Assembly: GCA_946482335.1 (NCBI GenBank)
Contig: CAMLRG010000176.1
Coordinates: 1-11,258, forward strand
Source of the DNA: an uncultured Duganella sp.
GTDB lineage: Bacteria; Pseudomonadota; Gammaproteobacteria; Burkholderiales; Burkholderiaceae
Direction: 5' to 3'
Length of the DNA stretch: 11,258 nt
Shown: piece after piece, positions 1 to 5,944 of the stretch
Numbering within the stretch: the stretch's first letter is position 1
Layout: each line of letters starts with the position of its first letter
Program-made: the position numbers and the translations under genes
The notes under the pieces: generated by a model
Seen by the model: the letters and a program-made list of their open reading frames with translations, nothing else
What the model was told of the DNA's origin: nothing
Database searches by the model: none

Positions 1-435
1 CCGCAACTGGTGTACGAAGCGTCGCAGAAGCACGGCAGCCAATGCATCGTGGTGGCGATCGACGCCAAGAACGTGGCGCCGGGCAAGTGGGAAGTGTTCA
101 CCCACGGCGGCCGCAACGCGACCGGCCTCGATGCCGTCGAGTGGGCGAAGAAGATGGCGGAACTGGGCGCCGGCGAACTGCTGCTGACCAGCATGGACCG
201 CGACGGCACCAAGTCCGGCTTCGACCTCGGCTTGACGCGCGCCGTCAGCGACGCGGTCAACGTGCCGGTGATCGCTTCCGGCGGCGTGGGCGGCTTGCAG
301 GACCTGGCCGACGGCGTCAAGCTGGGCCATGCCGATGCGGTGCTGGCCGCCAGCATCTTCCACTATGGCCAGCACACCGTGCAGGAAGCCAAGCAATTCA
401 TGGCGGCGCAGGGCATACCCGTGCGCCTTTCTTAA
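1..435 (+). CDS. hisF: Imidazole glycerol phosphate synthase cyclase subunit HisF (3' part, cut by window edge)
   Basis: This is the C-terminal part of the (beta/alpha)8-barrel cyclase subunit of IGP synthase. With glutaminase HisH it converts PRFAR plus ammonia to imidazole glycerol phosphate and AICAR in the cytoplasm (fifth step of histidine synthesis). The frame is open from base 1, and 144 codons remain of a family length of about 250-260. The visible part begins just before the VVAIDAK strand (visible residues 17-23), whose Asp matches catalytic Asp130 of Thermotoga maritima HisF. Further on are [13 protein letters not shown] (about 61-73), with the Asp176 equivalent, and the phosphate-binding IASGGVGG loop (about 94-101). 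The N-terminal half with the first catalytic Asp lies outside the window. The GTG at base 10 is internal and not a start. hisI follows after 17 nt. The assignment is very secure. Confidence 0.97.
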   Translation, partial: PQLVYEASQKHGSQCIVVAIDAKNVAPGKWEVFTHGGRNATGLDAVEWAKKMAELGAGELLLTSMDRDGTKSGFDLGLTRAVSDAVNVPVIASGGVGGLQDLADGVKLGHADAVLAASIFHYGQHTVQEAKQFMAAQGIPVRLS

Positions 436-452
436 ACTTCGGGGAACTCACA

Positions 453-881
453 ATGGCTAACGCAATTGCATCGAATGGTGTCGCCAAAGCCAAATGGCTG
501 AACAGGGTAAAGTGGGACGAGCATGGCCTGGTGCCTGTCATCGCACAGGAAGCCGGCAGCAATGATGTGCTGATGTTCGCGTGGATGAACCGGGATGCGC
601 TCTACAAGACCGTGGAGCTGGGCGAGGCCGTCTACTGGAGCCGCTCGCGCAAGAAGCTGTGGCACAAGGGCGAGGAATCGGGCCATGTGCAGAAAGTGCT
701 GGAAATCCGCCTCGATTGCGACGAGGACGTGGTGCTGCTCAAGATCGAGCAGGAAGGCGACATCGCCTGCCACACCGGGCGCCACTCCTGCTTCTTCAAC
801 AAGTTCGAGAATGGCGACTGGCAGAACACCGAGCCGGTGCTGAAAGACCCGGCCGAGATTTACGCGGAAGAGAAGAAATGA
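453..881 (+). CDS. hisI: Phosphoribosyl-AMP cyclohydrolase HisI
   Basis: This 142-aa cytoplasmic metalloenzyme opens the adenine ring of PR-AMP to give ProFAR (third step of histidine synthesis). Family signatures are clear: [17 protein letters not shown] at about 62-78, the metal-binding DCDED at 88-92 (Asp88, Asp90, Asp92; Cys89 a likely zinc ligand), and [10 protein letters not shown] at 105-114 with Cys106 and Cys113. The first 14 residues or so are a poorly conserved extension before the WLNRVKW segment. The ATG at 453 is preceded by GGGGAA at 441-446 with 6 nt spacing, which supports this start. The protein is HisI only; the PR-ATP pyrophosphatase is the separate next gene, unlike the fused HisIE of enterobacteria. 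Its stop overlaps the hisE start (ATGA), implying translational coupling. A longer reading of the same frame back to base 42 runs through hisF and is not real. Confidence 0.97.
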   Translation: MANAIASNGVAKAKWLNRVKWDEHGLVPVIAQEAGSNDVLMFAWMNRDALYKTVELGEAVYWSRSRKKLWHKGEESGHVQKVLEIRLDCDEDVVLLKIEQEGDIACHTGRHSCFFNKFENGDWQNTEPVLKDPAEIYAEEKK

Positions 882-1207
882 GCAATGTACTGGACCGCGT
901 CGCGGCCACCATCGAATCGCGCAAGGGCGGCGACCCCGGGTCCTCCTATGTCGCCAAGCTGTTCGCCAAGGGCGACGACGCCATCCTGAAGAAGATCGGC
1001 GAGGAAGCCACCGAGACCGTGATGGCGGCCAAGGATGCCCGCGCCAGCGGCGATGCATCGAAAGTGCTGTACGAATGCGCCGACCTGTGGTTCCATTCGC
1101 TGGTGCTGCTGGCGCAATTCAATTTGTCGCCGCAGCAGGTACTCGATGAGCTGGCGCGCCGCGAAGGCTTGTCCGGCCTGGAAGAAAAAGCCTCTCGTAA
1201 GGAATAA
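878..1207 (+). CDS. hisE: Phosphoribosyl-ATP pyrophosphatase HisE
   Basis: This 109-aa all-alpha, MazG-like pyrophosphohydrolase converts PR-ATP to PR-AMP and pyrophosphate (second step of histidine synthesis). The metal-binding ExxE...ExxD pattern is present: Glu43/Glu46 in KKIGEEATE and Glu66/Asp69 in [10 protein letters not shown]. Its length is typical of stand-alone HisE. The ATG at 878 overlaps the hisI stop (ATGA) and lies behind a purine-rich GGAAGAGAAGAA tract that can serve as ribosome-binding site. The highly charged C-terminus (about 100-109) is normal for the family. It ends 2 nt before the GTG start of the HIT gene, so hisF-hisI-hisE-HIT is very likely one transcript. Confidence 0.96.
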   Translation: MSNVLDRVAATIESRKGGDPGSSYVAKLFAKGDDAILKKIGEEATETVMAAKDARASGDASKVLYECADLWFHSLVLLAQFNLSPQQVLDELARREGLSGLEEKASRKE

Positions 1208-1209
1208 AC

Positions 1210-1584
1210 GTGGAAAATTGCCTGTTCTGCAAGATTGCGGCGAAACAGATCCCGTCGGCGGTGGTGCATGAAGACGATGACTTGATGGTGTTTAAGGATA
1301 TCAACCCGGCGGCCCCGGTACACTTGCTGATCATCCCGAAACTGCACTTGTCCACCTTGTCGGACTGCACGGCGGAGCATGCACCCCTGCTGGGCAAGAT
1401 GCTGGCCCTGGTGCCGCAACTGGCTGAGCAGCATAATATCGCCGTCGCCTACGACGCCGACGGCACGCCGACCCGCGGCTACAAGACCCTGATCAACAGC
1501 GGTCCGGATGGCGGCCAGGAGGTGTACCACCTGCACATGCACCTGTACGGCGGCCCGCGTCCATGGCGCGGCATGCGGACTTGA
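1210..1584 (+). CDS. hinT: HIT-family nucleotide hydrolase, HinT-like
   Basis: This 124-aa histidine-triad protein belongs to the Hint branch of purine nucleoside phosphoramidases, which release AMP from adenosine phosphoramidates, including aminoacyl-adenylate-type compounds; the physiological substrate is uncertain. It opens with ENCLFCKI, the usual Hint N-terminus with a CxxC pair (Cys4, Cys7). Other marks are PxHLLIIPK at about 36-44, INSG at 95-98, and the triad HLHMH at 107-111, followed by LYGG. The start is GTG at 1210: the family N-terminus begins exactly there, and AAGGA at 1199-1203, inside the end of hisE, sits 6 nt upstream. It lies 2 nt after hisE and is probably co-transcribed with the his genes. 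From memory, a HIT gene between his and tat genes is common in Burkholderiales. The exact subfamily name is less certain than the HIT assignment. Confidence 0.92.
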   Translation: MENCLFCKIAAKQIPSAVVHEDDDLMVFKDINPAAPVHLLIIPKLHLSTLSDCTAEHAPLLGKMLALVPQLAEQHNIAVAYDADGTPTRGYKTLINSGPDGGQEVYHLHMHLYGGPRPWRGMRT

Positions 1585-1599
1585 AAAGATGACAAGCAC

Positions 1600-1625
1600 A
1601 TGACAGGGTGCGCTTCGCGTATACT
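1600..1625 (+). promoter_or_regulatory. Possible sigma-70 promoter for tatABC
   Basis: In the 74-nt gap between the HIT gene and tatA, TATACT (1620-1625) matches the -10 consensus in five of six positions. ATGACA (1600-1605) matches the -35 consensus in five of six. The spacer is only 14 nt, clearly shorter than the optimal 17, so the -35 element may be wrong or the promoter weak. Transcription would begin near 1632, ahead of the tatA ribosome-binding site AGGGG (1647-1651). This is inference from motif matching only; read-through from the his genes is equally possible. Confidence 0.3.
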
Positions 1626-1658
1626 GTCCGAACGAATGATTTTTTTAGGGGTTTTGTA

Positions 1659-1892
1659 ATGGGTTCTATGAGCATTTGGCACTGGCTGATCGTCCTGGTG
1701 GTCGTCATGCTGGTATTCGGCACCAAGAAACTGGGCAATATCGGCTCCGACCTGGGCAAGGCCGTCAAGGGCTTCAAGGATGGCGTCAAGGGCAACGAGG
1801 AAGACAAGCCTGACCAGCCAGCGCCGCCGCCAGCCCAGGTGACCGATAAAGGCACGATCGAAGTCGAAGCCAAGGAAAAGACCAAGCAGTAA
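1659..1892 (+). CDS. tatA: Sec-independent translocase protein TatA
   Basis: This 77-aa subunit of the twin-arginine translocase is the small membrane protein that oligomerises around TatBC to let folded twin-arginine substrates cross the inner membrane. One N-terminal membrane helix (about residues 5-20, [16 protein letters not shown]) leads into the FGTKKLG hinge at 20-26. An amphipathic helix follows (about 23-42, [16 protein letters not shown]), then a charged, proline-rich, disordered tail. The start at 1659 has AGGGG at 1647-1651 with 7 nt spacing. The in-frame ATG at 1668 (MSIWHW) is also possible and would resemble many family members. The frame stays open upstream to an ATG at 1608, but those 17 extra residues are not TatA-like. 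tatB follows after 6 nt. Confidence 0.95.
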   Translation: MGSMSIWHWLIVLVVVMLVFGTKKLGNIGSDLGKAVKGFKDGVKGNEEDKPDQPAPPPAQVTDKGTIEVEAKEKTKQ

Positions 1893-1898
1893 GTTGCG

Positions 1899-2399
1899 AT
1901 GATCGACCTCGGTCTTACCAAAATCGCCGTCATCGGGGTCGTGGCCCTGGTCGTCATCGGTCCGGAAAAGCTGCCCAAGGTGGCGCGCATGGCCGGGACG
2001 CTGTACGGCCGTGCCCAGCGTTACCTGAACGACGTCAAATCCGAAGTCAGCCGCGAGATGGAGCTGGAAGAGCTGAAGAACCTGCGCAAGCAGGCCGAAG
2101 AAGCCGCCAGCACCTTCAAGAGCGACGTGGAAAATTCCATCGGCAAGGAATTGGCGGACGCTGAATCAGCCTTCCACGGCGACGCGCCGGCCGCCACCCC
2201 GGCGCTGGACCTGTACACCCCGACCAGCGACGACATGGCCCGCAAGGCCAAGGATTTCCGCCGCAAACGCGTGGTGCGCAACTCGGCAGTGCCGCTGTGG
2301 TACAAGCAGCAAGCCGGTGTCCGCACCCACGTCATCTCCGGCGCGGCGCGCATGAAGCGCCACCGTCCCGGCAGCCGCCAAAACGCATCGTTTTTCTAA
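1899..2399 (+). CDS. tatB: Sec-independent translocase protein TatB
   Basis: This 166-aa TatB, with TatC, forms the receptor for twin-arginine signal peptides. It has an N-terminal membrane helix (about 4-21), the GPEKLPKVAR hinge (21-30), and long amphipathic/coiled helices rich in Glu and Lys (about 38-95). The C-terminus ends in a basic stretch, PLWYKQQAGVRTH...SGAARMKRHRP (about 131-159), which I recall from Burkholderiales TatB proteins and not from E. coli. Position 8 is Lys where E. coli TatB has the polar Glu8; this seems usual for betaproteobacteria. The ATG at 1899 lies 6 nt after tatA with only a weak ribosome-binding site, so it is probably translated by coupling. Its stop directly abuts the tatC start. 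Confidence 0.95.
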   Translation: MIDLGLTKIAVIGVVALVVIGPEKLPKVARMAGTLYGRAQRYLNDVKSEVSREMELEELKNLRKQAEEAASTFKSDVENSIGKELADAESAFHGDAPAATPALDLYTPTSDDMARKAKDFRRKRVVRNSAVPLWYKQQAGVRTHVISGAARMKRHRPGSRQNASFF

Positions 2400-3158
2400 A
2401 TGAGTCAACAAGAACCCGCCGAAGAAACCTTCATCAGCCACCTGGTTGAGTTGCGCGACCGCCTGGTCAAGGCCAGCATCGGCATCGTGGTGATGACGGC
2501 GCTGATCGGCTTCGGCCTCGGCCCGGCAAAAGTCTATGACCTGATCGCCGCGCCGATGATCGCCGCCATGCCGGCAGGTTCGAAGATGATCGCTACCAGC
2601 GTGATCTCGCCCTTCCTGGTGCCGATGAAGGTCACGCTGCTGTTCGGCTTCATCCTGGCGCTGCCATGGGTGCTGTACCAGATGTGGGCCTTCGTCGCGC
2701 CCGGCCTGTACACGCACGAGAAGCGCCTGGTGGCGCCGCTGGTGATTTCCTCGTCCGCATTGTTCATGGCCGGCGTGGCGTTCTGCTACTTCCTGGTGTT
2801 CGGCAAGGTGTTCGCCTTCATCAACCAGGTCTCGCCCACTTCGATTTCGGTGATGCCGGATATCGAGAACTACCTCGACTTCGTCATGTCGATGTGCCTG
2901 GCCTTCGGCTGCGCCTTCGAAGTGCCGGTGGTGGTGGTGGTGCTGGTGCGCATGGGCCTGGTGTCGGTCGCCAAGTTGAAGGAGTGGCGCGGCTATGTCA
3001 TCGTGGCCGCCTTCGTGATCGCCGCCATCGTGACGCCGCCGGATATCGTCAGCCAGTTCGCCCTGGCGATTCCGATGTGGCTGCTGTTTGAGATTGGTGT
3101 GCTGCTGTCGCCCATGTTCGTGCGCGCCACCACGGCGCCGGAAGAGAAGGCCGACTAA
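2400..3158 (+). CDS. tatC: Sec-independent translocase protein TatC
   Basis: This 252-aa, six-helix inner-membrane protein directly binds twin-arginine signal peptides. It follows E. coli TatC closely: HLVELRDRL near the N-terminus (14-22), the large periplasmic loop with SKMIATSVISPF (61-72), and YQMWAFVAPGLYTHEKRL (93-110) holding Phe98 and Glu107, the counterparts of signal-recognition residues Phe94 and Glu103. Also present are FEVPV at 173-177 with the intramembrane Glu174, and VTPPD at 211-215. Membrane segments are roughly 24-44, 76-96, 113-136, 157-181, 196-213 and 216-236. The ATG at 2400 follows the tatB TAA with no gap and no clear Shine-Dalgarno, so termination-reinitiation is likely. 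The stop codon (3156-3158) overlaps the stop of the convergent small gene. Confidence 0.97.
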   Translation: MSQQEPAEETFISHLVELRDRLVKASIGIVVMTALIGFGLGPAKVYDLIAAPMIAAMPAGSKMIATSVISPFLVPMKVTLLFGFILALPWVLYQMWAFVAPGLYTHEKRLVAPLVISSSALFMAGVAFCYFLVFGKVFAFINQVSPTSISVMPDIENYLDFVMSMCLAFGCAFEVPVVVVVLVRMGLVSVAKLKEWRGYVIVAAFVIAAIVTPPDIVSQFALAIPMWLLFEIGVLLSPMFVRATTAPEEKAD

Positions 3159-3445
3159 AGGAAGAGCTTGGTCATGATGATCGCCAGCATGGCGATCGTC
3201 ACGCCATGCAGCCAGTAAAGCGGCCTCAGCTTCGCCATGACCCATTCCTTCATCTCAGCTTCATGGCGGGTAAACATCGCCTGGACTTCGGCGCGCCAGA
3301 TAGCCAGGTCGGCGTCGCCGGCGACGGGTTGGCTCAGGGCCATCTGCAATCCGTCGGCATGCGCTTCGGCATGCTCGCGCGGAATGCCGGCCTCAACTAG
3401 GCGCTTGATATATTGAGCTGTGTCAAGCTGGATCGGCATGGTCAT
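3155..3445 (-). CDS. Small DUF1640-like protein: coiled-coil region plus C-terminal membrane anchor
   Basis: This 96-aa protein of unknown function opens with QLDTAQYIKRLVEAGIPREHAEAHADGL (about 6-33), which resembles the start of DUF1640/CCDC90-like bacterial proteins (a D-T-x-x-x-x-K-x-L-x-x-A-G-x-P/T-x-x-x-A-E-A pattern). A charged, likely coiled-coil helix follows (about 44-73, with RAEVQAMFTRHEAEMKEWV). A hydrophobic helix ends the chain (about 77-96, LYWLHGVTIAMLAIIMTKLF), as expected for a tail-anchored membrane protein. Start choice: AGGGAG (3451-3456 read on the minus strand) is 5 nt before the ATG at 3445. A GTG at 3451 would overlap that site, and the ATG at 3439 is a second option. 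Its TAG stop (3157-3155) overlaps the TAA of tatC. The family call is from memory of the pattern; the function is unknown. Confidence 0.75.
   Translation of the reverse strand: MTMPIQLDTAQYIKRLVEAGIPREHAEAHADGLQMALSQPVAGDADLAIWRAEVQAMFTRHEAEMKEWVMAKLRPLYWLHGVTIAMLAIIMTKLFL
3176..3200. repeat. Inverted repeat (10-bp stem) just after tatC, inside the convergent gene
   Basis: GATGATCGCC and GGCGATCGTC flank a 5-nt AGCAT loop, giving a 10-bp stem with one U-G pair in the plus-strand transcript. It begins 18 nt after the tatC stop and also forms part of the codons for the membrane helix of the small minus-strand gene. There is no T-run after it on either strand, so it is not a standard intrinsic terminator. 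It could protect the 3' end of the tat mRNA or pause polymerase. Confidence 0.4.
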
Positions 3446-3450
3446 GGCCA

Positions 3451-3456
3451 CTCCCT
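3451..3456 (-). promoter_or_regulatory. Ribosome-binding site deciding the start of the DUF1640-like gene
   Basis: AGGGAG on the minus strand lies 5 nt before the ATG at 3445. It overlaps the in-frame GTG at 3451, which argues against that upstream codon as the start. Confidence 0.6.
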
Positions 3457-3475
3457 GATTCAGGTTAGCAGAATC

Positions 3476-3496
3476 GCCCCGCGGCGCACGCGGGGC
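3476..3496 (-). terminator. GC-rich hairpin after the DUF885 gene, probable terminator
   Basis: A perfect 8-bp inverted repeat, GCCCCGCG/CGCGGGGC, with a 5-nt loop lies 20 nt downstream of the stop codon of the DUF885 gene as that gene is read (minus strand). The position fits the end of the long minus-strand transcript. The bases after it on that strand (GATTCTGC) hold no real T-run, so it may be a weak terminator or a 3'-end stabilising hairpin. The next gene starts about 30 nt later, leaving little room for its own promoter, so some read-through is likely. Confidence 0.5.
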
Positions 3497-3516
3497 ATGG
3501 GAGCAGCTTAGACCGC

Positions 3517-5475
3517 TTACTGCATCAGCTCTTTGATGACGCGCACAGGGGCGCTACCGTAGCTGAGGAAATCTTCGTGGAAGTCTTTCAGCGAGAACTT
3601 GCTGCCCAGGGCGGCGCGGCGCTGCTCGCGCAATTCCATGATTTCGGCGTAGCCGGAGAAGTAGCTGGTGAGCTGCACCGACGTCAGCTGCGCGCGGCGC
3701 CATTTCTCCTTCGCTTCGGCGGCGGTCTGGAAAGCCTGGCGCGTCAACAGGTCGATCGCCTGTTCCTCCGTCATGCCCAGCACGTGCACGCTGTAATCGA
3801 GGATGGTGTTGGTCACGCTGCGCAGGTTCCACTTCGAATACATCAGCCACATCTCCGGCTCGTTGTTGCCGTAGCCCGACTCCAGCATCATGCGTTCGCT
3901 GTAGACCGCCCAGCCTTCGACCATGGCGCCATTGCCGAAGATCGACTTCACGATCGAGGGCGACTTGTTGGCATACACCAGCTGCGCATAGTGGCCTGGC
4001 ACCGCCTCGTGCATGTTCAGGATCTGCAGGATCCAGTGGTTGTACTCGCGCAGCGTCGACTCGGCCTGCTCCGGCGTGGCGTCGTCCAGCGGGGTCACGT
4101 TGTAATAGGTGCGGTCCTGCGGGCGGTACGGACCGGGCGCCTCGATGCTGGCGCCGGCCACGCCGCGCTGGTAGGCCGGGGTTTCGCGCACCACCAGTGG
4201 CTTTTTCGGATCGAGCGTCAGCAGGTCGTTCTTCACCACCCAGTCGTGCAGGACCGGAATCTGGCGGCGGATCTCGGGGAAGAATTCCTCGCGCGCCACG
4301 TGGTTGGCCGACAGCTTGTCGATCATCATGCCGATCTTGGCGAAGCGGTCGGACGGCTTGTCCGTGCCGGCCAGGTATTTCGGCCACAGTTCGTCGGCAA
4401 TGCGGTCCATGTTCGACAGCAGTTGCTCGCGCGCCGCCAGCGCCTTCTGGTAAGTCTGTTCGGCATTGCTGCCGGCCTGGATGTCGAAGCCGAACTTCGC
4501 TTCGTACAACTCCTTGCCGATGCGGAACGACCTGCCGCCGCTGACGGCCAGCGACTTGTCCAGCTCACCGAGCCAGGCGGCATAAGCTTCCACCGCAGTT
4601 TTCGCCGCGGCGATACGCTGCGCGAACAGCGTTTTTTCGTTGGCGGTCAGGATCGATTCCTGCGCCTGCTTGTCCAGGTCGGACAGCACGGCCAGCACGC
4701 CGGGCGCCTGGTCGATCGCCAGCTTGACGTGTTCGCGCGTCGGGTTCCTGATGCTGCTGCGCGCCGCCTCGTAATAGTAAGGCACGCCGCCGATGCGGCG
4801 CAGCAGGGTGCGCAAGCGCTGCGGCTTGGCCGCGTATTCCGTGTTCAGCACGAAGTCGATCGGGCCGGCGATGTTGTACAGCGCCGGATTCCATTCCCAC
4901 TCGCGGAAGGTGGTCAGGTACCAGCGGTCGGCATTCAATCTGTTCAGCAGAAGCCCCAGGTCGGTGCGCTGCTTGGGCGATAATTGTTTGGCATCGATCT
5001 TGCCGAATTTATCAAGCCACTCGTCGATGAAGGCAAGCTGCTGGTCGCGGCGCGCCTGGTCGGGAATGCTCAATTGCGCAGCGGTGTCGTATTTGCCGAC
5101 CGAGATCGCGGCTTCCGGATCGATGCGCCACAGCGCGCCCAGGAACTGGTTGGCCTGGCTGTCGAACGACCTGTCCTGGCGGCGTTCCGACGGCAGGGGT
5201 TTGGCGGCTGCCGCCACCGGCGCCTTCTTCGCCTTCTGGGTAGCGGCGTTGGCGGCGGATTTTGCGCCGCTCCGGCTGCCGGATTTGCTGCCCTTGCTCC
5301 CTTTCGTGCCCTTGCTGGACTTGGACGACTTGGCAGTCTTGCCCTTGCCGCCGCCCTTCTTCGCGACCGCCGTTTTGGCCGGCGCGCCGGATTTCTTTGC
5401 CTTCGTCGCTGCGTCGACCGGCGACAGGGCCAGGCTCAGCATCATCGCGGCGAGGGCGATCTTGGTCTTCATCAT
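3517..5475 (-). CDS. Secreted DUF885-family protein, putative zinc metallopeptidase
   Basis: This 652-aa protein has a Sec-type signal peptide (MMKTKIALAAMMLSLALSPVDA, cleavage likely after Ala22; no twin arginine). Next is an unusual low-complexity segment rich in Lys, Ala, Ser and Gly (about 23-98), then the helical DUF885 domain (about 103-650). The metallopeptidase-like signature is HEAVPGH at 489-495 (His489, Glu490, His495), followed by MVEGWAVYSERM at 518-529 with Glu520 as a possible third ligand. DUF885 proteins are generally annotated as uncharacterised; peptidase activity is inferred from this HExxxGH-type motif. The start at 5475 has AAGAGG (5482-5487) 6 nt upstream and begins the signal peptide; the frame runs open for 46 more codons upstream but those lack such features. 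The adjacent ATG at 5472 is an equally plausible start. It begins 34 nt after the stop of the 144-aa gene and is probably in the same operon. Confidence 0.85.
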   Translation of the reverse strand: MMKTKIALAAMMLSLALSPVDAATKAKKSGAPAKTAVAKKGGGKGKTAKSSKSSKGTKGSKGSKSGSRSGAKSAANAATQKAKKAPVAAAAKPLPSERRQDRSFDSQANQFLGALWRIDPEAAISVGKYDTAAQLSIPDQARRDQQLAFIDEWLDKFGKIDAKQLSPKQRTDLGLLLNRLNADRWYLTTFREWEWNPALYNIAGPIDFVLNTEYAAKPQRLRTLLRRIGGVPYYYEAARSSIRNPTREHVKLAIDQAPGVLAVLSDLDKQAQESILTANEKTLFAQRIAAAKTAVEAYAAWLGELDKSLAVSGGRSFRIGKELYEAKFGFDIQAGSNAEQTYQKALAAREQLLSNMDRIADELWPKYLAGTDKPSDRFAKIGMMIDKLSANHVAREEFFPEIRRQIPVLHDWVVKNDLLTLDPKKPLVVRETPAYQRGVAGASIEAPGPYRPQDRTYYNVTPLDDATPEQAESTLREYNHWILQILNMHEAVPGHYAQLVYANKSPSIVKSIFGNGAMVEGWAVYSERMMLESGYGNNEPEMWLMYSKWNLRSVTNTILDYSVHVLGMTEEQAIDLLTRQAFQTAAEAKEKWRRAQLTSVQLTSYFSGYAEIMELREQRRAALGSKFSLKDFHEDFLSYGSAPVRVIKELMQ

Positions 5476-5481
5476 TTTCAA

Positions 5482-5487
5482 CCTCTT
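5482..5487 (-). promoter_or_regulatory. Ribosome-binding site of the DUF885 gene
   Basis: AAGAGG on the minus strand is 6 nt before the tandem ATG-ATG (5475/5472). It fixes the translation start at the signal peptide instead of the longer open frame reaching upstream to 5613. Confidence 0.6.
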
Positions 5488-5509
5488 GCTAGTGCAGCGT
5501 GCGAGATTA

Positions 5510-5944
5510 TCACAAGCCGAGTACGGCCCGCGCCCGGTCGGGGTCGAGGCCAGCGGCCGCCGCAGCCGCGTCGGGCGGCAGCCATTGTGGAAAAGCGATC
5601 TCCTGGTTGACATGCCTGCCGGCGGCCGTGTGCACTTGCCGCACGCGCGCGATGGCGGCTGCCGGCAACTGGCCGGCCAGCGCAGCCACGGCGGGCCACA
5701 GGCGCCGGTGCACCAGCGTCAGCTTGCCCGCCAGCAGGCGGCATACCAGGATGTCTTCGTGCTCCTGCACCGCGCTGAGGATGGCAAAGATGCGCTTGCC
5801 TTCGGGGTGGCCCCACCAGCTGCCCTTGACCGGTGCGCCGACGATGGCTTCCGTCAGCGTCGGCACCTTGCCGCGCGCCGACGCCAGCACCACCCCGTGC
5901 CGTTCGACGAAGGCCAGCGCCTGTGCCGTGTCCATCGCACTCAT
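5510..5944 (-). CDS. Conserved-looking 144-aa protein of unknown function, coupled to the SNF2 helicase gene
   Basis: I do not recognise a named family. The protein is soluble-looking, with no signal peptide or membrane segment. The N-terminal half reads like a compact alpha/beta domain: MDTAQALAFVERHGVVLASA (4-23), then PTLTEAIVGAPVKGSWWGHP (28-47) and EGKRIFAILSAVQEHEDILVCRLLAGKLTLVHRRLWPAV. The SWWGHPEGKxIF and LVHRRLWP blocks look conserved, and I recall similar segments in other hypothetical proteins. The C-terminus is Ala/Pro-rich. The ATG at 5944 overlaps the helicase stop (ATGA), so translation is probably coupled. No good Shine-Dalgarno is seen; the ATG at 5935 is an alternative start. 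The Trp-Trp/His/Arg richness would fit nucleic-acid binding, but that is speculation. Confidence 0.82.
   Translation of the reverse strand: MSAMDTAQALAFVERHGVVLASARGKVPTLTEAIVGAPVKGSWWGHPEGKRIFAILSAVQEHEDILVCRLLAGKLTLVHRRLWPAVAALAGQLPAAAIARVRQVHTAAGRHVNQEIAFPQWLPPDAAAAAAGLDPDRARAVLGL

Noticed and set aside
1..435. hisF as a truncated or broken gene
   Set aside because: The frame is intact and simply runs off the window edge; the visible part aligns without gaps to the family.
2166..3245. 359-codon minus-strand frame across tatB and tatC
   Set aside because: The product is His/Arg-rich nonsense opposite clear TatB and TatC sequence; it is a codon-bias artefact.
5410..5475. DUF885 protein as a substrate of the neighbouring Tat system
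   Set aside because: The signal peptide has no twin arginine (only Lys in the n-region) and looks Sec-type, so closeness to tatABC is not evidence of a link.
5476..5613. Longer N-terminus for the DUF885 protein, starting at 5613
   Set aside because: The extra 46 residues overlap the 144-aa gene, have no family likeness and would bury the signal peptide. A good ribosome-binding site stands before 5475.
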